NCBI GenBank assembly: GCA_963834685.1
Contig: CAWICW010000027.1
Span: forward strand, 62,001 to 126,000
From: Palsa-504 sp963834685
GTDB lineage: Bacteria > Actinomycetota > Actinomycetes > Streptosporangiales > Streptosporangiaceae
Length of the DNA: 64,000 bases
Reading direction: 5' to 3'
The notes under the pieces are model-generated. The model ran no database searches. It saw nothing but the letters and a program-made list of their open reading frames with translations, and was not told the origin of the DNA. A program made the position numbers and the translations under genes. This document shows, one piece after another, positions 57,120 through 64,000 of the stretch. Within the stretch, counting starts at the first letter, position 1. Each line of letters starts with the position of its first letter.

Positions 57120-58787
57120 TCAGGGCGCGATCAGCGTGCGCAGCAGCCGGGCCGGCGGCGAGCCGTGCGCCAGCATGCGGTCGTGCACCTCCCGCTCGCC
57201 CAGCCCGGGATCAGCGGCCCGAAGCTCAGCTGACAGGTCCGAGACCTCGGTATAGCCGACGTAGTAGGTCGACAGCTGGGCCGAGGTGAGCAGCGCCCGG
57301 CGCCACTTGCCGGCTGCCTCGCCCTCCTCCTGATGGCCACGCTCGGTCATCAGGGCCATCGCCTCGGCCTCGGTCATGCCGTGCCCGTGGATCCGGGCGT
57401 CCAGGATGGCGTTGATGATCGAGCGCAGCTGCATCTTCAGCTGCTGCATGCGGACCGCCCGCGGATCCCCGTCACCGGGGTAGCCCTGCTCGGCCATGAT
57501 GCGCTCGGCGTACACCGCCCAGCCTTCGACGAACGACCCTGACCGCAGCGCGCCCCGGAGCGCGGTCAGCGAGCCACCGAAGCGCCGGGAGTGCTGCAGC
57601 TGCAGGTAGTGACCGGGCATCGCCTCGTGGACCATCAGGTTGTGCACCATGTGCCGGTTGTACTCACGGTAGAACGAGGCGACCCGCTGCGGCGTCCAGT
57701 CGGCCGGCGTGGGCGAGACGGCAATGAACGTGGCCAGCGGCGCCGGCTCGAGCGGGCCCGGCGAGTCGCAGTAGGCCACGGCCACGCCTCGGTCGATCTC
57801 CGGCATCGGGATCACCTCGACCGGATCGTCGTAGACCGTGACCAGGCGGTGGTCGGTCACGAACGCGATCTGCGCGGCCAGGGCGTCCCGGCAGAAGCCG
57901 AGGATGGTCGCGTCGTCGGGCACGTCCTCGGCCAGCCGGTCGAGCACCTGCCGGACGACCGAAGGGCCGGACGTGGCCGACCCAGCCATGTCGGCGGAGA
58001 GCGACGCGATCTGCTCGCTGACCCGGTCCAGGTCGGCCTGGGCCCGGGCCAGGATGGCGTCCGCGTCGGCGGCGGCGCTGAGGGTAAGCGAGAGCTTGCG
58101 GGCGAACCGCTCCGGCCCGATCCGCGGATCCCGGTCGCCGTCCGGCCCGGGCGCCGCCGAGGCCAGGCGCGCGGACAGCCAGGCCCGGTGCTCGGCCAGG
58201 GCCTCCAGGGCGGCCGGGCGGACCTCGGCCAGCCGCGGACCGGAGGATGGCGCGGCCGTGAGGGCAGCGTCGACCTCCTTGCCGACCAGCGCGATCGAGC
58301 CGTCGAACTGCCCGATGGCGGTCTCCAGGTGGACCCTGGGCATGGCCCCGAGCTGCCGCCGGGCCTCGGCCAGGACGGCGGGAACCTCGGCCAGCCCGGC
58401 CACCGAGGCGAGCCGGTCCGGCAGCGGGGCGAAGTCCCGGGCCAGCAGCTGGTAGATGGCCCGCCCCGGGTTGGCCAGCATCGGGTTCCAGGTGTGTTCG
58501 GCCAGCTCGTCGAGCTCGAACACCCGCCGGGCCACGCTGTCCGCCATCATCGCGGCGTCGACCCGGTGCTCGGCCGACAGCGCGCCGAGATCCAGGGCCT
58601 CCAGCCGGGCGGCCCAGCCGTCCAGGGAGCGCCGCTCGTCGGCCCGGGCGGCGTCGGACGGATCGGCCAGCCGGTCGTCGAACCGGTGGTCGCCCAGGCC
58701 GGTGGCCAGTTCCGGATGCCGTTCCGCCCGGTCGTCGAGGTACTCGCCCGCCAGCCTCGCGAACTCCTGATCGGCCTCGCCGTCCAT
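57120..58787 (-). CDS. DUF885 family peptidase-like protein
   Basis: 555 residues from ATG 58787; AAGGAGG lies four bases upstream within the frame that extends to GTG 58802. DUF885 proteins are zinc-metallopeptidase-like; the metal motif is MVHEAMPGHYLQLQHSRRF, with HExxxxH, and further conserved FVEGWAVYAERIMAEQGYP and YYVGYTEVSDLSAEL. No signal peptide, so cytoplasmic. The C-terminal codons are duplicated after the stop (see adjacent region). Confidence 0.87.
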   Translation of the reverse strand: MDGEADQEFARLAGEYLDDRAERHPELATGLGDHRFDDRLADPSDAARADERRSLDGWAARLEALDLGALSAEHRVDAAMMADSVARRVFELDELAEHTWNPMLANPGRAIYQLLARDFAPLPDRLASVAGLAEVPAVLAEARRQLGAMPRVHLETAIGQFDGSIALVGKEVDAALTAAPSSGPRLAEVRPAALEALAEHRAWLSARLASAAPGPDGDRDPRIGPERFARKLSLTLSAAADADAILARAQADLDRVSEQIASLSADMAGSATSGPSVVRQVLDRLAEDVPDDATILGFCRDALAAQIAFVTDHRLVTVYDDPVEVIPMPEIDRGVAVAYCDSPGPLEPAPLATFIAVSPTPADWTPQRVASFYREYNRHMVHNLMVHEAMPGHYLQLQHSRRFGGSLTALRGALRSGSFVEGWAVYAERIMAEQGYPGDGDPRAVRMQQLKMQLRSIINAILDARIHGHGMTEAEAMALMTERGHQEEGEAAGKWRRALLTSAQLSTYYVGYTEVSDLSAELRAADPGLGEREVHDRMLAHGSPPARLLRTLIAP

Positions 58788-58839
58788 CGAGCCTCCTTTC
58801 ACCGCTCCAGGAACACTAACGGAATGACATCATGACCGG

Positions 58840-59596
58840 GTGCGCGTGCTGATGCCGCTTCCGGACCGGGACTTCGACGTCACCGAGGTCGCGGTGCCGT
58901 GGCGGATCTTGCGCGACGCGGGCCACGAGGTCGTGATCGCCACCGAGAAGGCCGGGACCACTCCGGCCGCCGACCCGCGCCTGCTGACCGGGGTCCTGTT
59001 CGGGAAGCTCGGCGCGGCACCGGAGGCCGTCAAGCAGTACGAGGAGCTGACCAGGGCCCCGGAGTTCGGTACGACGCAGGCGTGGGCGGACCTGGATCCG
59101 GCCGCCTTCGACGGGCTGCTGCTGCCCGGCGGGCACGCCCCCGGGATGCGCCAGTACCTCGGCTCGCCGGTGCTCCAGGCGCAGGTGGCACGGTTCTGGG
59201 CCCTGGGACGGCCGGTCGGCGCGATCTGCCACGGCGTGCTCGTGCTGGCCCGGACCCGCGATCCGGCCACCGGCCGCAGCGTCCTGGCCGGCCTGCGGAC
59301 GACCTGCCTGCCGAAGTACATGGAGCGTTCGGCCTACCTGGCCACGGCCTGGCGGCTGGGCCGGTACTACCGCACCTATCCCGCCTACGTCGAGGATGAG
59401 GTCACGGCGGCCCTGGACGACCCGGCCCGCCGAGTTCAGCCGGGGACCGCGCACGCTGTCCGCGCGCGGCACCGCCGCCGATGACACCCCGGCGTTCGTC
59501 GTCCAGGACGGCAACTACCTCTCCGCGCGCTGGCCCGGCGGGAACGCGTCCTCGTTCGGCGGCGGTTCACCGACCTGCTGCGAGCGTGCTTCTTAA
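58840..59596 (+). pseudogene. DJ-1/PfpI family protein (frameshifted)
   Basis: The first 190 residues from GTG 58840 are intact: VLMPLPDRDFDVTEVAVPWRILRDAGHEVVIATE, LLLPGGHAPGMRQYLGSP and nucleophile Cys in GAICHGVLVLARTRDP. The predicted frame ends at 59484 with a scrambled tail, whereas conserved sequence continues in another frame: AEFSRGPRTLSARGTAADDT then PAFVVQDGNYLSARWPGG. A frameshift therefore lies near 59425-59432 and a second near 59555-59563 before FTDLLRA. The locus is best seen as a broken or mis-sequenced gene for an isoprenoid-synthesis-like or glyoxalase III-like DJ-1 protein. Confidence 0.75.
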
Positions 59597-59672
59597 GAAG
59601 ATCTTTTCGACGGAACGGACCCGGGTTCCCCTGGTCCCGCCCCGTCCTCGCGGCCCGTGGCGGACTCCGCGG

Positions 59673-61406
59673 TCAGGGGCTGCGCACGACGACCGCCGCC
59701 GACGGGTAGCCGCTGGCCCCGTTCGGCGGCGGCTGGGCTTGCACGGCGGTCTGGGTGTAGCCGGTCGCGTCCGTGGCCCGGGCCTCGAGCAGGTGAGTGC
59801 CGGAGGTGGCGTCCCACTCCCACACCCACTGCCGCCAGGTGTCGATGTCGGGCACCGCGGCCAGCCGCGCCTGCTGCCACGGACCGGGTCCACCCGGACC
59901 TCGACCGCGGCGACGCCCTTGTGCTGCGCCCGAGGCCACGCCGGCCACCGGGATCCGCCCCGGGGCGATGGTGGAGTTGTTGACCGGCACGTCGATCCGG
60001 GACTCGGTCTTGATCGGCGCCTGCTGGCGACCAGCCACGGGTGGCCCAGTACGCGTAGGCCGACGCGAACGTGGTGACCTCGATGTCGGTGACCCACTTG
60101 CACGCGGATACGTAGCCGTACAGCCCGGGCACCGACCATCCGGGCCGGGAAACCGTGTTCGACGGGCAGCGCCTGGCCGTTCATCGCCACCGTGAGCAGG
60201 GCGTCGCGGCCGTCCAGGACGATCGGCAGCGGGGTGCCCGAGGTGAACCCGTCGACCGAGGTGCACAGCAGCTGGTCGGCGCGGGCGCAGCGGGCGGGCC
60301 TGCCGGATCAGGTCGGCCAGGCTCGCGCCCAGCCAAGGGCGTTGCCCACGTAGGGTCCGCCTACCGGGTCGGACACGCAGGTGAGCGTGATGTAGTCCTC
60401 GATGAGCGGCCGCCGCAGCAGCTGGTCGAAGGTCAGGGTCACCTCGCGCTGCACCATCCCGTGGATGCGCAGCTGCCAGGTCGCCGGGTCGACCTCGGGC
60501 AGCAGGAGGGCGGTGTCGACCCGGTAGAAGCTGCCGTTCGGGGTGATGAACGAGCTGAGGCCCGGGATGTTCAGGTTGACGCCGGGCGGGAGCGGGGGAG
60601 CGGCAACCGCCGGGCCTGGGGAAGCGCAGCGCGGCGCGGGCCGCGCTGACGTTGTGCCGGGTGATCAGCTCGCGCCCGACCAGCGCGCCCGCCGCCGCGG
60701 TCACCACGGCGACCCCGCTGGTGGTCAGGAACCGCCGCCGGGCCGGCCCCTGCGACGCGCCGCCGTCATCGGGGTTGGGCAGGAAGGTGAACGAGGACGC
60801 GGGCGTGGCCTGGTCCTGAGCGTTCTCGGCCGCGGCGGGCGCGGGCAGGTCGGGCGGCGTGAGCTCGCCGGCCGGGGTCCGGGTGCCCGCACGACCTGCT
60901 CGGCCGGGAACCGAGCCCGCGCGCGGCGCGGACCAGGCGGGTCAGTGCGAAGGCCCCGGCCGCGGTGCCGGCCAGGGTCGGGATCACGTATCCGGCCGTC
61001 GCGGTCGGCCGGGTCAGCGCGGCCGCCAGGCCGATGCAGGCGAACACGGCCAGGCCCAGCAGGCCGAGGGCGAGCCGCCGCACCGCGAGGATCCCGATCA
61101 CCGCCGCGAACGCGGCCAGGATGACCAGGATGCCCACCAGCAGCGCGTTCTTGTCGTCGACACCGAACGTCGAGATCGGCGAAGTCCTTGACCGGCAGCG
61201 GCGTGAGATCGATGGCGGCCTGGCCGACCGCGAGCACGGGAAGCTCTGCGCCACGGTCAGGCCGGCCGTGAGCTGGCCGACGCCCATCGCGACCGCCGCG
61301 GTGAGCACCCCGACGGCCGCCCCGACGAGCGCGCTCGGATGCGCGGGCTGCCGGCGGCGGGGCCGGTCTTGCCGCCTCCGGCGGCGGGGACGGGCGGTGG
61401 TGTCAT
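59673..61406 (-). pseudogene. Membrane molybdopterin-dependent oxidoreductase, many frameshifts
   Basis: Conserved segments can be joined only across about ten or more single-base frame changes. N-terminal membrane part: VGAAVGVLTAAVAMGVGQLTAGLT, then NALLVGILVILAAFAAVIGILAVRRLALGLLGLAVFACIGLAAALTRP. Next a linker and RRRFLTTSGVAVVTAAAGALVGRE. Then a sulfite-oxidase-fold domain: VQREVTLTFDQLLRRPLIED, YITLTCVSDPVGGPYVGNA, WLGASLADLIRQA, PVEHGFPARMV, PGLYGYVSACKWVTDIEVTT and QAPIKTESRIDVPVNN, with a Mo-ligand Cys in TLTCVSDP. The domain order is complete, so the gene may be functional if the shifts are sequence errors. The MOSC protein and this enzyme both relate to molybdenum cofactor. Confidence 0.75.
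61363..61389 (-). repeat. Single 27-bp palindromic repeat unit
   Basis: A copy of the GCCGCC/GGCGGC repeat lies in the N-terminal codons of the oxidoreductase, read here in a different frame (PAAGGGKTG) from the PPQAA frame of the other copies. Confidence 0.5.
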
Positions 61407-61490
61407 GGCGGACTCGCAGGTAGACGCTGCATCCACGCTACCCGCCGGGCAGCCTGCCTCAGGCGCTCAATTATTGTCTTCTGATAACCA

Positions 61491-61991
61491 CTAGTCCTCG
61501 AAGATCCAGCGTGTGGGCGAGCCGGTGAAATCCCCGGCCCGCAGGCTGAACACCCGGCGCGGCCGCACGCCCACGGTCGCGTTGGCGGCCGGATCCAGGA
61601 AGTCCACGCCGAAGTCCGTCCGGTACTTGGCGTTCATCAGGTCGATCACCCGCTGCAGCACGGCCGGCTCGGTCGCGATGTGCGCCACGCCGTCGATGAC
61701 CACCGGATCGGAGGCGTCCTCGGTGGTGATGCAGCAGCGCGGGTCGGCGGTCAGGTTGCGGATCTTGCGGGAGCCCACGGCGCTGGTGAACCACAGCGTG
61801 ATGTCGTCCCACATGCCCCAGACCGGCATGACGTGCGGCCGCCCGTCCGGCCAGACGGTAGCTACCCAGTAGTTGCGCGCCGCGGTCAGCCGCTCCGCGG
61901 CCCAGGACCAGTGCAGGAGCCCGCTTCCTTCGGCCGGCCCGGAGATGCCGTACCCGGGCATATAGGGCCGGCTAACCCGAGGGATCTCCAT
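61491..61991 (-). CDS. PPOX-fold (pyridoxamine oxidase-like) flavin or F420 protein
   Basis: 166 residues, intact despite broken neighbours. Split-barrel motifs: LTAARNYWVATVWPDGRPHVMPVWGMWDDITLWFTSAVGSRKIRNLTADPRCCITTEDASDPVVIDGVA and IDLMNAKYRTDFGVDFLDPA. It fits the actinobacterial PPOX-class F420- or FMN-dependent group. Its start at 61991 faces the zinc-ribbon gene across a GC-hairpin region. Confidence 0.84.
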   Translation of the reverse strand: MEIPRVSRPYMPGYGISGPAEGSGLLHWSWAAERLTAARNYWVATVWPDGRPHVMPVWGMWDDITLWFTSAVGSRKIRNLTADPRCCITTEDASDPVVIDGVAHIATEPAVLQRVIDLMNAKYRTDFGVDFLDPAANATVGVRPRRVFSLRAGDFTGSPTRWIFED

Positions 61992-62015
61992 GGCGCAGGT
62001 CTACCATGCTGTGCT

Positions 62016-62057
62016 GTTTCGGGGGGGCGACCCCCGAAACCCCCGATCCTGGGGGGA
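62016..62057. repeat. GC hairpin element related to the one upstream of uvrA
   Basis: GTTTCGGGGG and CCCCCGAAAC (62016-62025, 62031-62040) form a 10-bp stem around GGCGA, followed by CCCCC-GATCCT-GGGGGG as a second stem. The GGGGGGCGACCCCC core is also at 40254-40267, within the hairpin before uvrA. Confidence 0.6.
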
Positions 62058-62119
62058 AGCCTTTTCCCCAGACCCCCTCGGCCCCCAATAGGTCTCCGGT
62101 GCGACTAACGTTGGGAGCC

Positions 62120-62859
62120 GTGAAGGCATCACCACAGAGCCAGCTTCGGCTGCTCGAACTGGCCGACCTCGACGCCGAACTCGGCCGCCTCGACCACCGT
62201 CGGCGCAGCCTGCCCGAAGTCGCCGAGTTCGCCCGCCTGGAGGCCCGGGCCAGCGAGCTCAAAGACGAGATCGTCGTGACCGAGACCGAGCTCGGCGACC
62301 TCGCCCGCGAGGAAAACCGGGCGGAGCGCGACGTCGAGCAGGTCCGGACCAGGATCGACCGGGACCGCGCCCGGCTGGACGCCGGACAGGTGTCCGCCGC
62401 CCGCGAGCTGGCCACCTTGCAGTCCGAGATCGAGTCGTTGCGCCGCAGGCAGGGTGATCTCGAGGAGATCGTGCTTGAGCTGATGGAGCGCCGGGAGGGC
62501 CTGGTCAGCCGGCGAGACAGCTCGCCGCCGAACGCGACAGCCTGGGCACCGAGACGGCCGAGGTGGCGGCGCGCCGCGACGCGACGTTCAAGGAGATCGA
62601 CGAGCAGGCGGGCAAGGCCGCCGAGCAGCGCGGCGCCGTCGCCGCCGACGTGCCCGCCGACCTGCTCAAGCTCTACGAGCAGATCCGCGACGTACGGGGC
62701 GTCGGTGCGGCCGCGCTGCGCGGGGGCCGCTGCGAGGGCTGCCACCTGACCCTCAACACGGTGGACCTGAACCAGATCCGGGCGTCCGCCCCCGACGAGG
62801 TGCTCAGGTGCGAGGAGTGCAGGCGGATCCTGGTCCGCACGCCCGAGTCTGGCCTCTAG
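62120..62859 (+). pseudogene. C4-type zinc-ribbon coiled-coil protein, frameshifted
   Basis: From GTG 62120 the coiled coil (LRLLELADLDAELGRLDHRRRSLPEV, then LEARASELKDEIVVTETELGDLAREENR) runs to about residue 133 (RREGLVSRRD). The conserved sequence then continues one frame over as QLAAERDSLGTETAEVAARRDATFKEIDEQ and ends in the zinc ribbon GGRCEGCHLTLN with LRCEECRRIL. The shift falls near 62515-62518. It is an Rv2229c-like protein, normally about 245 residues, probably acting with nucleic acids or nucleotides; role not established. A natural break or a sequence error are both possible. Confidence 0.8.
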
Positions 62860-63504
62860 GTGCGGCCCGGGACCCACTGGCGGCCCGCCGAGGGCGAGCC
62901 CACGGTCACCCTGCTGCTGCGGCACGGGCAGACGCCGATGTCCGTGCAGAGGCGGTACGCGGGCCGCTCGGACGTGCCGCTCACCGACGTCGGCGTCCAG
63001 CAGGCCGCTGCTTCGGCCAAGCGGCTGGCGCCGGCCGGCCTGGGTGTGATCGTGACGTCGCCGCTGCTGCGGACCGTGCAGACGGCGCAGGAGGTGGCCG
63101 TCGTCACCGGCGCCGCCGTGGTCACCGACGACGGGTTCCGGGAGACCGACTTCGGCGCCTGGGAGGGCCTGACGTTCGCCGAGGTCCGGGAACGCTGGCC
63201 GGCCGAGATGGCCGCCTGGCTGGCCGACCCGGAGGTCGCCCCGCCCGGCGGGGAAAGTTTTACCGACGTGAGCGCGCGGGTCACCGCCGCCCTGCACCGC
63301 GTGCTGGCCGCCCGGGCGGGCCAGACGGTGCTCATCGTCAGCCACGTCACGCCGATCAAGACGCTGGTCGCCGCGGCGCTGCTGGCCCCGCCGGCCGCCC
63401 TGTACCGGATGCACCTGGACGTCGCGGCGCTGTCCGAAATCGACTGGTACGCCGACGGGCCGGCCGTACTCCGGTCGTTCAATGACACCAGTCACCTGTC
63501 CTGA
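62860..63504 (+). CDS. Histidine phosphatase family protein (CobC-like)
   Basis: 214 residues from GTG 62860, immediately after the zinc-ribbon stop. Phosphohistidine motif TLLLRHGQTPMSVQRRYAGRSDVPLT (RHG), GGLRETDFGAWEGLTF-type RETDFGAWEGL, and VLIVSHVTPIKTLV with the second His. In mycobacteria and Streptomyces the gene after the zinc-ribbon protein encodes RNase HI fused to this phosphatase; here only the phosphatase and its linker (VRPGTHWRPAEGEP) are present. Confidence 0.87.
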   Translation: MRPGTHWRPAEGEPTVTLLLRHGQTPMSVQRRYAGRSDVPLTDVGVQQAAASAKRLAPAGLGVIVTSPLLRTVQTAQEVAVVTGAAVVTDDGFRETDFGAWEGLTFAEVRERWPAEMAAWLADPEVAPPGGESFTDVSARVTAALHRVLAARAGQTVLIVSHVTPIKTLVAAALLAPPAALYRMHLDVAALSEIDWYADGPAVLRSFNDTSHLS

Positions 63505-63522
63505 TCAATAGACTCCACTGTC

Positions 63523-64000
63523 ATGGACGACCGCGGGCGGCTGACCGCTCCAGGCAGCTTGTTGGATGGGACGATCCTCGCCCCCGGGGGCGAGGATCTC
63601 GCTCAGCCGCCTGAGGGCAGCTCAAGCCTGGCCGAACTGGCCGCCCAGTACGGCCTGCGTCCTAGTTCCGCGCGGCCCAGCTTGTTCGCCTACCTGCGCC
63701 TGGTCTGGCAGCGACGGCACTTCATCGTCGCCTACTCCACGGCGCGCAGCGTATCCATGTACACCGAGGCCAGGCTCGGGCAGCTCTGGCAGGTGCTGAC
63801 CCCGCTGCTCAACTCGGCGGTCTACTACCTGGTCTTCGGGATCTTGTTCCAGGCCAACCGCGGCATCCAGCACTACATCGCCTACCTGGTCACCGGGGTG
63901 TTCATCTTCGGCTTCACGGAGCGGTCGATCGTGGTCGGCTCCACCGTGATGCGGGCCAACATCGCGCTGATCCGCGCGCTGCACTTCCCGCGGGCCTGCC
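63523..64000 (+). CDS. ABC-2 type permease (TagG/Wzm-like), partial
   Basis: Open from ATG 63523 to the end of the window, at least 159 residues. A Gly/Ser/Pro-rich cytoplasmic N-terminus of about 50 residues precedes FAYLRLVWQRRHFIVAYSTARSV, EARLGQLWQVLTPLLNSAVYYLVFGILFQANRGI and YIAYLVTGVFIFGFTERSIVVG, the start of an ABC-2 polysaccharide or teichoic-acid exporter permease. The ATPase is expected outside the window. Confidence 0.82.
   Translation, partial: MDDRGRLTAPGSLLDGTILAPGGEDLAQPPEGSSSLAELAAQYGLRPSSARPSLFAYLRLVWQRRHFIVAYSTARSVSMYTEARLGQLWQVLTPLLNSAVYYLVFGILFQANRGIQHYIAYLVTGVFIFGFTERSIVVGSTVMRANIALIRALHFPRAC

Noticed and set aside
59673..61406. Programmed frameshifting in the molybdoenzyme
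   Set aside because: Too many shifts in both directions, with no slippery heptamer and pseudoknot pattern; damage or sequence error fits better.

Overview
The window is about 71-72% G+C, almost fully coding, uses many GTG/TTG starts and 1-4 base stop/start overlaps, and carries actinobacterial marker genes: tlyA, pafA (Pup ligase), the ergothioneine operon egtABCD, steA/steB, HxlR, PucR, DUF5999 and DUF6412 genes. It is the chromosome of a high-GC Actinomycetota, most likely a Streptosporangiales- or Streptomyces-like filamentous soil lineage (inference; no rRNA is present). No tRNA, rRNA, CRISPR array, insertion sequence, integrase or phage gene was recognised.

Layout. 1-6.5 kb: end of a CoA transferase, an SCP2-like protein, the housekeeping operon tlyA-nadK-recN, then pafA alone. 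5.9-7.1 kb: a CGNR zinc-finger regulator divergent from an unknown gene, with a promoter and palindrome between them. 7.1-12.3 kb: a complete branched-chain amino-acid type ABC importer (livFGMH plus binding lipoprotein) with a strong hairpin after the binding-protein gene. 12.5-18.4 kb: scattered metabolic genes (class V PLP enzyme, dehydratase, aldo/keto reductase, F420-type reductase, MOSC, DUF427). 18.4-22.9 kb: egtABCD on the minus strand, without egtE. 23.0-29.0 kb: an overlapping envelope/division operon steA-steB-MraY-like-murJ-glycosyltransferase, then a proline/glutamine-repeat zinc-ribbon protein. 29.9-37 kb: purine (allantoin) catabolism: alc, allB, hyi-like, uraD and a PucR regulator, with a secreted protein inserted. 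37-45 kb: GNAT, membrane protein, MBL hydrolase, ornithine cyclodeaminase family, uvrA, MFS exporter, dodecin.

45-49.4 kb is a decaying stretch. It holds two deletion scars: a yciI gene joined to the tail of an ECF sigma gene, and a glycosyltransferase tail meeting a LuxR tail head to head. It also has an AT-rich non-coding island with a perfect -10 box under a palindrome, and an HxlR regulator divergent from an S1C protease across a near-perfect 24-bp palindrome. 49.5-53.2 kb: a heterodimeric ABC exporter with one degenerate ATP site. 53.3-56.6 kb: a short leader ORF, a DinB-fold protein, a second class V PLP enzyme, DUF6412 and YidC. 57-64 kb: DUF885 peptidase-like protein, DJ-1/PfpI protein, a membrane molybdopterin oxidoreductase, a PPOX-fold protein, a zinc-ribbon protein, a histidine phosphatase and the start of a polysaccharide-type ABC permease.

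The most notable non-gene signals are a dense frameshift cluster (59.4-62.5 kb) that looks like local sequence error or recent decay, a 27-bp palindromic repeat element that twice encodes the same PPQAA-type peptide, the two deletion junctions, and three palindromic operator candidates next to regulators.
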